A stretch of DNA of 64,000 nt from Vreelandella subglaciescola (GCA_030454225.1 JAKDRW010000001.1:62001-126000); one strand, 5' to 3'. Counted from the first letter of the stretch, positions 29,517 through 41,237 are shown. Notes: generated by a model not told the origin, from the sequence alone. Numbers and translations: made by a program.

Positions 29517-29764
29517 TGCGTGACTCGATCGTTGGAAAAAAGACGGCGGGACCGTTGGGTGACAGTCCGCTGATGCTGGCTCACCCCGGCGGGGCTCAAT
29601 GGGCGCGGGCTTGTGAGCGCAAGCAGAGACTAAGGGGCATAAGTTTAGCATGACTACGTGGCACCCTTGCACGTGCTCTGCTAGAATCGCCGCCCAGCGC
29701 GGCATTCGTTGCCGCCCGTTCTTTAACAGTCCTGTCTTTAACCTTACCGTCACAAGGCTCGCCC
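29517..29764. other. Divergent trmJ/suhB intergenic region
   Basis: A 248-bp stretch without a convincing gene. A TAGAAT -10-like element at 29682-29687 could serve suhB; no good -35 is visible 16-18 nt upstream. It is followed by about 77 nt of leader to the suhB ATG. I see no strong hairpin or palindrome. Confidence 0.4.
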
Positions 29765-30559
29765 ATGAATCCGATGGTCCAGTTCACGCTGCGCGCGACG
29801 CGCAAGGCCGCTGATCAATTTTTACGTATCCGCGAGCGCATCGAAAACGCTCACGATGAAGCCAATATTGAACACCTGCTGGCAGAAACCGCGAGCAAGG
29901 CCGAGGCCACCATCGTCGAGCAGCTGGAGCGCGGCTACCCGCACCACGGCATTGCCGGCCGTTTTACTTCGCACAGGGCCGGCACGGGCGAAGGGCGCGA
30001 TACTGTCTGGAAAATCGAGCCGTTTCACGGCTACTCCAACCTGTCGGTGGCCGGCACCAATTTTGCGCTGTCGGCGGTATGCCTGGTTAAAGGCCGGCCT
30101 GAGCACGCGGTCATCGTCTGCCCCTTTGCCGACGACGAATACATCGCCAGCCGCGGCGGCGGCGCCCAGCACAACGGCAAGCGCATGCGCGTCAGCAAGC
30201 CCGCCGCGATAGCCGGTACGCGCATCGCGCAGAGCCTGCCGCCGACTTGGCTGCGCAGCCGCCACCTGCCCGCCTATCTTACCCTGACCCAGCAGCTCGC
30301 CCCCAACGCCGATACGCTGATTGCCACCGGCAGCGGCCTGCTGGACATTTGCGAAGTGGCGGCCGGGCGCGTGGATAGCGCTTTCGTGCTGGGGCTTGAA
30401 GAGCAGGATATGCACGTCGGTGCGCTGCTGCTCAAAGAAGCCGGCGCGCTGTCCGGCACTCCGGACGGGCAGCCCTCGATCAAGCCCGAAGGCACGTTGA
30501 TGGCCGCCGGCCCACGCCTCTACAAAGCGCTGGTCAAGCAGTTGACGCCGCATTTTTAA
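29765..30559 (+). CDS. suhB: SuhB homologue with degenerate inositol-monophosphatase active site
   Basis: 264 residues, collinear with SuhB along its length (GGGAQHNGKRMRVS, VAAGRVDSAF and LLLKEAG blocks are kept) and in the syntenic place between trmJ and secF. However, the catalytic metal motifs are replaced: DPLDGT is EPFHGY at residues 85-90, the GEE/TEES acidic motif is GRFTS near 65, the first motif Asp is Ser44, and WDFAAG is QDMHVG. Phosphatase activity is therefore unlikely. E. coli SuhB also acts in the rRNA antitermination complex with NusA and RNA polymerase, independently of catalysis, so that may be the retained role (inference). ATG 29765 follows a CACAAGG sequence. Confidence 0.85.
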   Translation: MNPMVQFTLRATRKAADQFLRIRERIENAHDEANIEHLLAETASKAEATIVEQLERGYPHHGIAGRFTSHRAGTGEGRDTVWKIEPFHGYSNLSVAGTNFALSAVCLVKGRPEHAVIVCPFADDEYIASRGGGAQHNGKRMRVSKPAAIAGTRIAQSLPPTWLRSRHLPAYLTLTQQLAPNADTLIATGSGLLDICEVAAGRVDSAFVLGLEEQDMHVGALLLKEAGALSGTPDGQPSIKPEGTLMAAGPRLYKALVKQLTPHF

Positions 30560-30611
30560 GTAGCGATGACGTTAAGTCACGGTAATGTTAAATAACGACG
30601 CCGTGGTATAA

Positions 30612-30647
30612 AAAACGCCCCTGCCGGATATTCGGCAGGGGCGTTTT
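30612..30647. terminator. Bidirectional rho-independent terminator between suhB and secF
   Basis: A perfect 15-bp inverted repeat, AAAACGCCCCTGCCG (30612-30626) and CGGCAGGGGCGTTTT (30633-30647), with a 6-nt loop. The A and T runs at the ends give a U-tract on both strands, so it can end suhB (forward) and the yajC-secD-secF operon (reverse). Confidence 0.93.
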
Positions 30648-30681
30648 GCTGTGGCGAAAGCCAGAAGGCCAGGTCAAAAGG

Positions 30682-31608
30682 CTAAGGCAGCTCTTCCCCT
30701 TCTTCATCCTGGGGTTTGGGTGCCGGAATCAGGTCTTCGCGGCTGAGTTTGAGCGGGATCAGCAGCGCGCTGGAGATATAGATCGACGAAAACGTGCCCA
30801 CCACAATGCCGATGAGCAGGGCAATGGCGAAGTTTTCGATCATGTCGCCGCCGAGTATCAAAAGCGCCAGCAGCACCAGCAGCGTGGTACCCGACGTGGC
30901 CAGCGTACGCGACAGCGTGGCGTTGATCGCCTCGTTGATGATTTGCTGCATGTCGGTAATCTGCGAGATGCGGATATTTTCGCGCACGCGGTCGTAAACC
31001 ACGATGGTGTCGTTCAGCGAGTAGCCGATGACCGCAAGGATTGCGGCCAGCACCGTCAGGTCAAACTCCAGGCCAAACAGCGCGAACACGCCGATTACGA
31101 TAATCACGTCGTGGAGCAAAGCGAGCAGGGCGCCAACGGCGAACTTGTACTGAAAGCGGAAGGCGACGTAGAGCATCACGACCCCGAGCGCCATGAGCAT
31201 GCCCAGGCCACTTTGGTCGCGCAGCTGATCGCCCACCTGGGCGCCGACGAAATCGGCGCGCACCAGATCAACGCTGTCGCCGGCGTCGCGCAGCAGGGTC
31301 ACGACCTGGTTGCCCACCTGGGTATCAAACGCCTGCTGCAGGCGGATCAAGACGTCGGTCGAGGCACCGAAGGTTTGCACGGACACGTCGCGAAAGCCGT
31401 TTTGCTCGAGCGTCTGGCGCACGCTGTCAAGCGCCGGCGCCGTGGCGTAGTGCACCTCGACCAGGGTGCCGCCGGTAAAGTCCAGCCCCAGGTTGAGCTG
31501 CTGAAAGATCAGCGCACCAATCGATATCAGCAGCAAAATACCCGAGAGGATCAGCGCCCATTGGCGCCGCCCCATAAAGTCGAATTGCCGGTTTGTCAGG
31601 GATTTCAT
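30682..31608 (-). CDS. secF: Protein translocase subunit SecF
   Basis: 308 residues with six membrane helices, a large periplasmic loop after the first helix and the GLDFTGGTLVEV motif near residue 35. SecF works with SecD to pull exported proteins through SecYEG using the proton motive force. ATG 31608 has GAGGTGG just upstream. The C-terminal tail is acidic (EEGEELP). It follows secD by 35 bp. Confidence 0.97.
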   Translation of the reverse strand: MKSLTNRQFDFMGRRQWALILSGILLLISIGALIFQQLNLGLDFTGGTLVEVHYATAPALDSVRQTLEQNGFRDVSVQTFGASTDVLIRLQQAFDTQVGNQVVTLLRDAGDSVDLVRADFVGAQVGDQLRDQSGLGMLMALGVVMLYVAFRFQYKFAVGALLALLHDVIIVIGVFALFGLEFDLTVLAAILAVIGYSLNDTIVVYDRVRENIRISQITDMQQIINEAINATLSRTLATSGTTLLVLLALLILGGDMIENFAIALLIGIVVGTFSSIYISSALLIPLKLSREDLIPAPKPQDEEGEELP

Positions 31609-31643
31609 TACCACCTCTTGAAGTCTGGGCTGTGCGCCGGGAG

Positions 31644-33497
31644 TCAAATCCAGAGCTTTTTCACCGGCTTGCCGCCATAGGTCAGGTTGACCATGGCGCG
31701 CGAGACCAGCAGCGCTGTGAACATGGAGGTCAGGATGCCGATGGAAAGCGTAACGGCAAAGCCCTTGACCGGCCCGGTGCCAATCGAGAAGAGAATCACC
31801 GCGACCAGCAGCGTGGTGATGTTGGCATCGATGATCGACGTGAAGGCGCGCTCGTAGCCGGCGTGGATCGCCTGCTGAGCAGACAGCCCGTTGCGCAGCT
31901 CTTCACGAATGCGCTCGAATATCAGCACGTTGGCATCGACCGCCATCCCCAGCGTAAGCACGATGCCGGCAATGCCGGGCAGCGTCAGCGTAGCGCCCAG
32001 CAGCGACATGACGGCAACCAGCAGCGTCAGATTAAACGCCAGCGCAATGTTGGCAAAGATGCCGAACACCTTGTAGCGCAGGAACATGAAGGCGACGACG
32101 AGCAACAGGCCAAGTTCGACCGAGAGCAGGCCGCGTTCGATGTTTTTCTGCCCCAGGCTGGGGCCGATGGTGCGCTCCTGGGCGAAGTAGATCGGCGCGG
32201 CAAGCGAGCCCGAACGCAGCAGCAGGGCGAGTTCCGACGACTCGGACGACGAGTCCAGCCCGGTAATCCGGAAGCTGTTGCCAAAGGCGCTTTGAATCGT
32301 GGCCAGGCTGATGATGCCGCGTTCCACGTAAGGATCGCGCACGGTGGTAACCTCGCCGGTGTCCGGATCGGTGACCTCGTGGTCTTCGCTTTTATGCTCG
32401 ATGAACACCACCGCCATGTTGCGGCCGATGTTGGTGCGCGTGGCGCGGTTCATCAGCGTGCCGCCGGTGCCGTCAAGGTTGATGCTGACCTGGGCGCCGC
32501 CGTTTTCATCAAAGCTCTGGCTGGCGCTGGAAACGCTGTCACCGGTGATGATCACGTCGCGCAGCACCGTGGCGTCGCGCGCGGGATCATTGCGAAAGTC
32601 GATGGTTTCGGTTTCGCGCTCGGGGGTATCGCCGCGCGCTTCCAGGCGGAACTCGAGGTTGGCCGTAGCGCCGACAATGCGTTTGGCCGCGGTGGTGTCC
32701 TGCACGCCGGGAAGTTCCACCACAATGCGGTTGGGGCCCTGGCGCTGGACCTTGGGTTCGGAGACGCCCAGCTCGTTGACGCGGTTACGCAGCGTGGTGA
32801 GGTTCTGGTTGATGGCGTAGTCCTGGATTTCGCTGACGTTCTGATCGGTCAGCGTCATCACCAGGCGCGCTCCGCGGCCGTCGCTTTCGGTGGTGTAATC
32901 GAAGTCGGGAAAATCGCGGCGAATCAGGCTGCGCGCGGCGTCGCGGTCGTCGGCGTTGGTAAACTCAAGCGACAGCGAGCGCTCGTCGATCTCGGTATTG
33001 CGATAGCGAATGCGCTCGTCGCGCAGCAGTTCGCGCATGGCGCTGGCGTTGACCTCCAGGCGCTGGGTGAGCGCTGCGTCCATGTCGACTTCGAGCAAAA
33101 AGTGTACGCCGCCGCGCAGGTCAAGCCCCAGCGACATGGGCGAGGCGTTGAGGGCGCTGAGCCAGGCGGGCGTCGCCTCGGCGAGGTTGAGCGCCACGGT
33201 GGCGTCGTCGTCAAGCGTTGCGCTGATGATGTCGCGGGCGCGCAGCTGGTCGTCGGCGTTTTTCAGCCGCAGCAGCCACTGGTCGTTCTGTTGCTCGACG
33301 TTTTTGACGGCGATGTTCTGGTCGTCCAGGGCCGTGGTAATGCGCTCGAGCTGACGCTCGCTTAGCGCGCCGTTGGCCTGGGTGCCGATCTGCACGGCGG
33401 GATCTGCGGGGAACAGGTTGGGAAGCGAATAAATCAGGCCGGCCAGCAAAACGACCAGAATAATCAAATACTTCCACAGGGGGTAACGGTTGAGCAT
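31644..33497 (-). CDS. secD: Protein translocase subunit SecD
   Basis: 617 residues with one N-terminal membrane helix, a large periplasmic P1 region (about residues 30-440) that includes LGLDLRGGVHFLLEV, and five C-terminal membrane helices with GMAVDANVLIFERIREE. Forms the SecDF export motor. ATG 33497 (MLNRYPLWKYL) is the family start; the longer frame upstream runs into the leader. Part of yajC-secD-secF. Confidence 0.97.
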   Translation of the reverse strand: MLNRYPLWKYLIILVVLLAGLIYSLPNLFPADPAVQIGTQANGALSERQLERITTALDDQNIAVKNVEQQNDQWLLRLKNADDQLRARDIISATLDDDATVALNLAEATPAWLSALNASPMSLGLDLRGGVHFLLEVDMDAALTQRLEVNASAMRELLRDERIRYRNTEIDERSLSLEFTNADDRDAARSLIRRDFPDFDYTTESDGRGARLVMTLTDQNVSEIQDYAINQNLTTLRNRVNELGVSEPKVQRQGPNRIVVELPGVQDTTAAKRIVGATANLEFRLEARGDTPERETETIDFRNDPARDATVLRDVIITGDSVSSASQSFDENGGAQVSINLDGTGGTLMNRATRTNIGRNMAVVFIEHKSEDHEVTDPDTGEVTTVRDPYVERGIISLATIQSAFGNSFRITGLDSSSESSELALLLRSGSLAAPIYFAQERTIGPSLGQKNIERGLLSVELGLLLVVAFMFLRYKVFGIFANIALAFNLTLLVAVMSLLGATLTLPGIAGIVLTLGMAVDANVLIFERIREELRNGLSAQQAIHAGYERAFTSIIDANITTLLVAVILFSIGTGPVKGFAVTLSIGILTSMFTALLVSRAMVNLTYGGKPVKKLWI

Positions 33498-33625
33498 GTA
33501 AGCCCTGCCTTCAATAACGAACGGAACGCTGCGCGCTGTAAAGCAGCGCGCAGCAAGGCTTGCCATCGTTCACCGGGGCATCCCTGCCGGTGTGTAGGCG
33601 GCGTCCGGCAGGGGTGGCGCGATGG

Positions 33626-33958
33626 TTAGATGGACTTGATAGTGCCTTTGGGCAGTACGGCGGCAACAGCGCTTTTCTGCACGTTCACGGTCGTGCCATC
33701 GGCAATTTCGATGCTCAGAAACTCGTCGCTAACCTTGGTGATGCGCCCGACAAGGCCGCCACCGATGACGATTTCATCGCCTTTGTCCAGGTTGCCGATC
33801 AGCTGTTTGTGCTGCTTGGCGCGCTTGGCCTGGGGGCGCCAGAGCAGGAAATAGAAGATCACGACAAAGCCGACCAGCATGACAATCTGAGCGATACCGC
33901 CGCCGGCAGCGCCGCCGGCGTCTTGGGCGTTAGCCTGGGAAATGAAAAAGTCCAGCAT
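33626..33958 (-). CDS. yajC: Sec translocase accessory protein YajC
   Basis: 110 residues: one membrane helix (residues 21-42) followed by FLLWRPQAKRAKQHKQL and a small beta-rich cytoplasmic domain. YajC associates with SecDF-YidC at the translocon. It precedes secD by 128 bp in the same operon and follows tgt. Confidence 0.95.
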   Translation of the reverse strand: MLDFFISQANAQDAGGAAGGGIAQIVMLVGFVVIFYFLLWRPQAKRAKQHKQLIGNLDKGDEIVIGGGLVGRITKVSDEFLSIEIADGTTVNVQKSAVAAVLPKGTIKSI

Positions 33959-34054
33959 TCAAAGCACTCCTGGGTTGACGAATAATTAGCGTCTAAATAG
34001 GCCTGAAACAGGCAGATGGCTGTTTTCGAGAACGACGTGCCGGATAGGCAGCGG

Positions 34055-36303
<2,249 letters not shown>

Positions 36304-36419
36304 GGCAAGGCTCGTGATTCAATCAGTGGGCAAGGGGCGGAAAAAACAGTAACCGTCAGGCTGAGTAAAAACCGGGCGCCTAGGATAGCGCCTCGGCGCG
36401 ATAAAGTCAGGGGTTACAA

Positions 36420-36447
36420 TTGACGCTGAAGAAAGACGGCGTATAAT
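36420..36447 (+). promoter_or_regulatory. Strong sigma-70 promoter of tRNA-Leu
   Basis: TTGACG at 36420-36425 and a perfect TATAAT at 36442-36447 with a 16-nt spacer, ending 11 nt before the mature tRNA. Fits a stable-RNA promoter. Confidence 0.85.
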
Positions 36448-36458
36448 GCGCGCCTGTT

Positions 36459-36544
36459 GCCGGTGTGGCGGAATTGGTAGACGCAGTGGATTCAAAATCC
36501 GCCGCTTAATAGGCGTGTCGGTTCGAGTCCGACCACCGGCACCA
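36459..36544 (+). tRNA. tRNA-Leu (anticodon CAA)
   Basis: An 86-nt class II tRNA. The acceptor stem pairs GCCGGTG (36459-36465) with CACCGGC (36534-36540), followed by A and an encoded CCA. The anticodon stem is GTGGA/TCCGC around the loop TTCAAAA, giving anticodon CAA, which reads UUG. A long variable arm and the TTCGAGTCC T-loop are present, as expected for leucine tRNA. Confidence 0.97.
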
Positions 36545-36555
36545 TTGAATACGAG

Positions 36556-36590
36556 AAAAGGCCCGATGCTTTATGCATCGGGCCTTTTTT
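36556..36590. terminator. Rho-independent terminator after tRNA-Leu (also facing hexR)
   Basis: A 14-bp perfect inverted repeat, AAAAGGCCCGATGC (36556-36569) and GCATCGGGCCTTTT (36575-36588), with a 5-nt loop and a T-run. It ends tRNA-Leu and, thanks to the A-run on the other side, may also end hexR on the reverse strand. Confidence 0.93.
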
Positions 36591-36599
36591 GTTAACGGC

Positions 36600-37466
36600 T
36601 TACTTGTCGCTGCGTTTTTCTACCGGAAAGCGGGTGTCGCGCAGGCTGTCCTTGATCTTTTTCAGGTGCGGAAGGAAGGCCTCGCCGCGGCGCAGGGTCA
36701 CGCCGGTGGCCAGCGTATCCACCAGCGCCAGCTGGATCATGCGCGAGGTCATGGGCATGTAGTGGTCGGTGTCTTCGGGGGTGGCGACTTCCAGAACGGC
36801 ACTGCATTCGTGGGTTAGCGGCGAGTGGGGCGCGGTAATGCCCAGCACCACGGCGCCGGACTCGCGCGCGACGCGGGCGATGTCGACCAGCTCGCGGGTG
36901 CGTCCGGTGTAGGAGATCACCACGACGACGTCGCCGGTGTGACAGGACGCGGCGACCATGCGCTGCATGAGCACGTCGACGTAGGCCATGACCGGCAGGT
37001 TGAAGCGGAAAAACTTGTGCTGGGCATCCTGCGCCACCGCGCCCGATGCCCCCAGGCCGAAAAAATGGATCTGCTTGGCCTGGGTGAGGTAGTCGACCAT
37101 GCGCTCGACGGCGTCCATGTTGATGTCGCGGCGCGCCTCGTCAAGCGCGGCAATGGTGGCGCCGAAAATCTTGTGGGTGTACTGGCTGGCGTTATCGCCA
37201 GGCTCCACCGCGCGAGTGACGTAGGGGGTGCCGCCGGCCAGGCTTTGCGCCAGTTTGATCTTGAAGTCGGGGTAGCCCTTGGCGCCGAAGTTGCGGCAAA
37301 AGCGGTTGACCGTGGGCTCGCTGACGCCGGCGGCCTGGGCCAGGATCGCGATGCTCAGGCTGGTGGCGGCGGCCGGATCGTCAAGAATGACGCAGGCCAC
37401 CTTGCGCTCCGAGCGGTTGAGGTCTTCTTGGCGCTGGCGTAAGCGGTCGAGCAGATCGTGGGCCAT
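36600..37466 (-). CDS. hexR: HexR-type regulator of central carbon metabolism (RpiR family)
   Basis: 288 residues: an N-terminal RpiR helix-turn-helix (residues 1-75, with [21 protein letters not shown]) and a C-terminal SIS domain (about 120-250) with [16 protein letters not shown] and [10 protein letters not shown]. HexR of Pseudomonas binds KDPG and represses Entner-Doudoroff and related genes such as zwf and edd. ATG 37466 is chosen since GGAG lies 8 nt upstream, inside a longer frame. No sugar gene adjoins it here, so its targets are elsewhere; a canonical HexR box is not visible next to it. Confidence 0.87.
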   Translation of the reverse strand: MAHDLLDRLRQRQEDLNRSERKVACVILDDPAAATSLSIAILAQAAGVSEPTVNRFCRNFGAKGYPDFKIKLAQSLAGGTPYVTRAVEPGDNASQYTHKIFGATIAALDEARRDINMDAVERMVDYLTQAKQIHFFGLGASGAVAQDAQHKFFRFNLPVMAYVDVLMQRMVAASCHTGDVVVVISYTGRTRELVDIARVARESGAVVLGITAPHSPLTHECSAVLEVATPEDTDHYMPMTSRMIQLALVDTLATGVTLRRGEAFLPHLKKIKDSLRDTRFPVEKRSDK

Positions 37467-37770
37467 CAGGGTCTCCATAAGCGGTTGGCGTCATGCTGGC
37501 CGGGGGCATTTTCCCAGGTGGTACACAGCTAGGTGAAGGCGCTGGCGGCGCGCATGAATGGCCGTGCAGATTAAGTCGTGGCGTAGCGTGCTGGCTAGTT
37601 TAGCAATTTCCAACGACTTGAGTCGTGGGCATTTGGCGAGGGAAATTACTTGCTTAGCGTGGCCGCCTGCCTGCGCTTAATGGCATAATGCGTCGTTTTA
37701 ACGTGGGGCTGCCAGATACTGGGGTGTCAACGTGTATGATTTCTGCATTTTACTTTAATAGGCGTATGCG
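37467..37770. other. Divergent hexR/ftsB intergenic region with palindrome
   Basis: 304 bp without a gene. A palindrome ACGACT-TG-AGTCGT lies at 37613-37626, a further AAGTCGTGG copy of the half-site is at 37573-37581, and a looser inverted pair AATTTCC (37605-37611)/GGAAATT (37641-37647) flanks it. A CATAAT -10-like element is at 37684-37689, without a good -35. In Pseudomonas and E. coli, eno precedes ftsB; here it does not. Confidence 0.5.
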
Positions 37771-38139
37771 GTGAGTAGCAAAACCAAGGCGTGGCCTTTT
37801 CGTAAGTGGCTTGTCGTGGGGCTTTTGGCTCTGCTGGCGCTTCTGCAATACAAGCTATGGCTGGGGCGTGGTGGCTGGCAAGACCTGCAGCGGGTGCAGG
37901 CCCGGGTTGACGCCCAGGAAGCGGCCAACGTGCCGATGCGCGAGCGCAATGCGCGGCTTGCCGCCGAGGTCCGGGATCTGAAAACCGGCCTTGATGCGGT
38001 GGAGGAGCGCGCGCGCAGCGATATGGGCATGGTGCGCGCCGACGAGCAGTTTTTCTGGGTGCCGGGAGTGCACGCTGACGACTCGCCGGCGCCGGAAAAT
38101 CCGGGCCTTTCGGCGACGTCCGACGGGGCAGGTTCGTGA
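37771..38139 (+). CDS. ftsB: Cell-division protein FtsB
   Basis: 122 residues: short cytoplasmic N-terminus, one membrane helix (about residues 13-28) and a coiled coil rich in Arg/Glu/Leu heptads, with the conserved RARSDMGMV segment after it. FtsB joins FtsL and FtsQ in the divisome. The start is GTG 37771. The Pro/Ser/Asp-rich C-terminal tail makes it slightly longer than E. coli FtsB (103). It overlaps ispD by 4 nt (GTGA). Confidence 0.9.
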   Translation: MSSKTKAWPFRKWLVVGLLALLALLQYKLWLGRGGWQDLQRVQARVDAQEAANVPMRERNARLAAEVRDLKTGLDAVEERARSDMGMVRADEQFFWVPGVHADDSPAPENPGLSATSDGAGS

Positions 38140-38831
38140 GCGCGGCTACCTGGCTGATCGTTCCCGCGGCGGGGCAGGGGCGGCGGATGGGGGCCGGCCG
38201 TCCCAAGCAGTACCTGCCCCTTCTCGGCGAGGCGATCCTGACCCGCACGCTTGCGCGCCTGCACGCGGCACTGCCCGACGCGCGCCTGGCGCTGTGCCTG
38301 GATGACGACGACGACTGGTTTTGCTCCGATGGGGTGCCTTTCTCACGCTGGCAGCGCGTGGCCGGCGGCGTGGAACGCATGGACAGCGTGCTCAACGCGC
38401 TGCGCGCTATGCCCGCCGCTGAGCACGACCTGGTGCTGGTGCATGACGTGGCGCGGCCCTGCGTAACGCCGGATGATGTTCGTGCGCTGGTGGAGGCGGC
38501 TGCCAGCCACGCTGACGGTGCGCTGCTCGCCATGCCGGTGGCCGATACCATGAAGCGCGCCACGCCCGCCGGCGACTGCGCGCATACCGAGCCCCGCAAG
38601 GGGCTGTGGCACGCGCTGACGCCCCAGGGGTTTGCCTACGGGCTGCTGCGCCGCGCGCTGGAACAGGCGCGCGATAGCGCGCTAGAGGTGACCGACGAAG
38701 CCTCGGCGGTCGAAGCGCTGGGCGGCCGGCCGCGGCTGGTCAGCGGGCGGCGGGATAACCTCAAGGTGACCCACCCCGACGACCTGGCACTGGCCTCGGC
38801 CATTTTGACGGCGCAGGGCGAGCGTGCATAA
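38136..38831 (+). CDS. ispD: 2-C-methyl-D-erythritol 4-phosphate cytidylyltransferase
   Basis: 231 residues. The nucleotidyltransferase signature VPAAGQGRRMGAGRPKQY is at the start and VHDVARPCV near residue 105. IspD is the third step of the MEP pathway. Starts at GTG 38136 overlapping the ftsB stop. ispF lies 66 bp downstream, the usual ftsB-ispD-ispF order. Confidence 0.97.
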   Translation: MSAATWLIVPAAGQGRRMGAGRPKQYLPLLGEAILTRTLARLHAALPDARLALCLDDDDDWFCSDGVPFSRWQRVAGGVERMDSVLNALRAMPAAEHDLVLVHDVARPCVTPDDVRALVEAAASHADGALLAMPVADTMKRATPAGDCAHTEPRKGLWHALTPQGFAYGLLRRALEQARDSALEVTDEASAVEALGGRPRLVSGRRDNLKVTHPDDLALASAILTAQGERA

Positions 38832-38897
38832 ACGCGGCGTGTTACCCGGGCGCTGGTGCTACCCGTTTTTCTCTCAGTTTGCTATCAGGAGTGTTGC

Positions 38898-39380
38898 ATG
38901 CGCATCGGCCACGGCTTTGATGTCCACCGTTTTGGCCCCGGCGATCATTTGATGATCGGCGGCGTCAAGCTGCCTTTTGAACAGGGGTTTGTGGCTCACT
39001 CGGACGGTGACGTGCTGCTGCACGCGCTGTGCGATGCGCTGCTGGGCGCCTGCGCGCTAGGCGATATCGGCCGCCACTTCCCCGACACCGACCCGGCCTA
39101 TAAAGGCGCCGACAGCCGCGAGCTTTTGCGCCGGGTGCTCAAACGGGTCGAAGGCGAAGGCTTCACCCCGGTCAATCTGGATGCCACGCTGATGGCGCAG
39201 ACGCCCAAGATGGCCGGGCATATCGACGCCATGCGCGAAACCATCGCCAAGGATCTCAAGCTGTCGCTGGGCCAGGTCAACGTCAAGGCAACGACAACCG
39301 AGCGGCTGGGCTTTACCGGCCGCGGCGAAGGCATTGCCGCTGAGGCGGTGGTGTTATTGACCCGGCGCAGCGGCTCATGA
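38898..39380 (+). CDS. ispF: 2-C-methyl-D-erythritol 2,4-cyclodiphosphate synthase
   Basis: 160 residues. Metal ligands Asp8 and His10 are in [10 protein letters not shown], and the [10 protein letters not shown] motif carries the third; [15 protein letters not shown] is the C-terminal signature. Cyclises CDP-ME-2P in the MEP pathway. ATG 38898 follows AGGAGTGTTGC. It overlaps truD by 4 nt. Confidence 0.97.
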   Translation: MRIGHGFDVHRFGPGDHLMIGGVKLPFEQGFVAHSDGDVLLHALCDALLGACALGDIGRHFPDTDPAYKGADSRELLRRVLKRVEGEGFTPVNLDATLMAQTPKMAGHIDAMRETIAKDLKLSLGQVNVKATTTERLGFTGRGEGIAAEAVVLLTRRSGS

Positions 39381-40444
39381 GCCCGGCGCTTGACTGGGCG
39401 CGTAGCCTGGGCGCGACGTTTGGCCCGCCCCAGCCCGGCGACTACCGCGCCGTAGCGGAAGATTTTCTCGTCGATGAGGCGCTTGATTTCGCCCCCGAAG
39501 GCCACGGCGAACACCTCTGGCTGCGCATCGAAAAGCGCGGCCAGACCACGCTCGACGTCGTCAATATGCTGGCACGACTGTGCGATGTAACGCCCAGAGA
39601 TATTGGCTATTCGGGCATGAAGGACCGTCTTGCGGTAACGCGCCAGTGGCTCAGCGTGCATCTGCCCGGCCGCGACGCGCCGGAGCCGCTTGAAGAACGG
39701 CTGGCGGCGCTTGGCACCCGGGTACTTGAGCGTGCCCGCCACCCGCGCAAGCTCAAGCGCGGCGTGCACCGCAGCAACCGCTTCAGCCTGCGCCTCAGTG
39801 GCGACGCCGTCGCGGCCGATGATTTTAGCGCGCGCTGGCAGGCGCTGTGCGCGTCTGGCGTGCCCAACTATTTCGGCCCCCAGCGGTTTGGCGCCGGCGG
39901 GCGTAACCTTGAGCGGGTGCAGGCGCTGTTTGCCCGCGGTTGGCGCAAGCGCGAGGACCGCCAGGGGATGCTGCTGTCGAGCGCGCGCAGCTTTTTGTTC
40001 AATGAGCTGTTGAACGCGCGGGTAAAAACAGGCTGTTGGGCGACGCCGCTGGACGGCGATACGCTGATGCTGGAGGGCACCCAAAGTATCTTTACCGCCG
40101 AGCACGCAAACGCCGAGCTTTGCCGCCGTGCCGCCGAGCTCGACCTGCACCCGGCGGGCCCGCTATGGGGCACGGGCATGCCGGTGGATTTTGAGTCCGC
40201 CGCGTCGGCGCAGCGCTTTGAAGTGGGGCTGAAACAGGCCCACCCGATGCTGTGCGACGGCATCGAACAGGCCGGTGCCAAGTGCGCGCGGCGCGCGCTG
40301 CGCCTGCGTCTCGGCGAGCCTGAGTTTGTGCCGCTCGATACCGGCGTCAGGCTGTCGTTTTCGCTGCCTAAGGGCAGTTTCGCCACCGCCGTGCTGCGCG
40401 AGCTGATCGCGCACCCGGACTTTGCTCCGTTGTCGGTCGGTTAA
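39377..40444 (+). CDS. truD: tRNA pseudouridine-13 synthase TruD
   Basis: 355 residues. The catalytic Asp is in [15 protein letters not shown] near residue 80, and NYFGPQRFG marks the TRUD insertion domain. It makes pseudouridine 13 in tRNA-Glu. It is translationally coupled to ispF by an ATGA overlap and is followed by surE, an order shared across gammaproteobacteria. Confidence 0.96.
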   Translation: MSPALDWARSLGATFGPPQPGDYRAVAEDFLVDEALDFAPEGHGEHLWLRIEKRGQTTLDVVNMLARLCDVTPRDIGYSGMKDRLAVTRQWLSVHLPGRDAPEPLEERLAALGTRVLERARHPRKLKRGVHRSNRFSLRLSGDAVAADDFSARWQALCASGVPNYFGPQRFGAGGRNLERVQALFARGWRKREDRQGMLLSSARSFLFNELLNARVKTGCWATPLDGDTLMLEGTQSIFTAEHANAELCRRAAELDLHPAGPLWGTGMPVDFESAASAQRFEVGLKQAHPMLCDGIEQAGAKCARRALRLRLGEPEFVPLDTGVRLSFSLPKGSFATAVLRELIAHPDFAPLSVG

Positions 40445-40459
40445 ACAAGGAGAGGCACC

Positions 40460-41206
40460 ATGCGGCGATTGCTGCTTTCCAATGATGACGGCGTCCACGC
40501 GCCGGGGCTGCGCGCGCTTTACGACGCGCTGGTGGCCCATGCCAAGGTGCGCGTGGTGGCGCCCGACCGCGACTGTAGCGGCGCCAGTAATTCGCTGACG
40601 CTATCGCGCCCGCTGTCGCTCACCGCGCTGGAGAGCGGGTTTTACAGCGTTGACGGCACGCCCGCCGACTGCGTTTATCTAGGGGTTAACGGCGTCTGGG
40701 ATGAAAAGCCCGACCTGGTGATTTCGGGGATTAACCACGGCAGCAACCTGGGCGACGACGTGCTCTATTCGGGCACTGTGGCCGCGGCCATGGAAGGGCG
40801 CAACCTGGGGATGTCGGCGATTGCCGTATCGCTGTGCGGCAGACGCCACTTTGACAGCGCGGCGCGGGTGACGGCCACGCTGGTCGGCGCGGCAGCACAG
40901 CTGTCGTTGCCGCCGCGCACGCTGCTCAACGTCAACGTGCCGGACCTGCCCTGGGACGCCATCCAGGGCGTCAAGGTGACGCGGCTGGGCTATCGCGGGC
41001 CCGCGGCCAGGCCCGTGGCCACCCAGGACCCGCGCGGACGGACGCGCTACTGGATCGCGGCGCTGGGGGCCAACGCCGACGACGGAGAAGACACCGATTT
41101 TGCCGCCATTGAGGCCGGCTGGGTGTCGATCACCCCGCTGCAGACCGACCTTACGCGCCATGCGGCGCGCCACGACGTGCAGGATTGGCTGGATGCTTTC
41201 GCCTGA
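40460..41206 (+). CDS. surE: 5'/3'-nucleotidase SurE
   Basis: 248 residues. [13 protein letters not shown] at the N-terminus holds the metal-binding Asp pair, and [22 protein letters not shown] is the core signature. SurE is a stationary-phase nucleotidase. ATG 40460 has AAGGAGAGG upstream. First of the surE-pcm-(DUF368)-nlpD-rpoS group. Confidence 0.97.
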   Translation: MRRLLLSNDDGVHAPGLRALYDALVAHAKVRVVAPDRDCSGASNSLTLSRPLSLTALESGFYSVDGTPADCVYLGVNGVWDEKPDLVISGINHGSNLGDDVLYSGTVAAAMEGRNLGMSAIAVSLCGRRHFDSAARVTATLVGAAAQLSLPPRTLLNVNVPDLPWDAIQGVKVTRLGYRGPAARPVATQDPRGRTRYWIAALGANADDGEDTDFAAIEAGWVSITPLQTDLTRHAARHDVQDWLDAFA

Positions 41207-41237
41207 ATTAACGCTTCGCGCGCGGCGCGGTCGGGGA

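Noticed and set aside
29596-29805. Possible small reverse gene between trmJ and suhB
   Set aside because: It overlaps the suhB start, has no ribosome-binding site and codes for an Arg-rich, non-conserved peptide.
31593-33365. 590-codon forward frame opposite secD
   Set aside because: Antisense shadow of secD, low-complexity Gly/Val/His-rich product, no family likeness.
36459-36600. tRNA-Leu as integration site of a genomic island
   Set aside because: No integrase gene, no repeated tRNA 3' end and no change in gene content nearby.
37467-37770. HexR operator (TGTART-N5-YTACA type)
   Set aside because: No match with both arms; the palindrome present has a different sequence.
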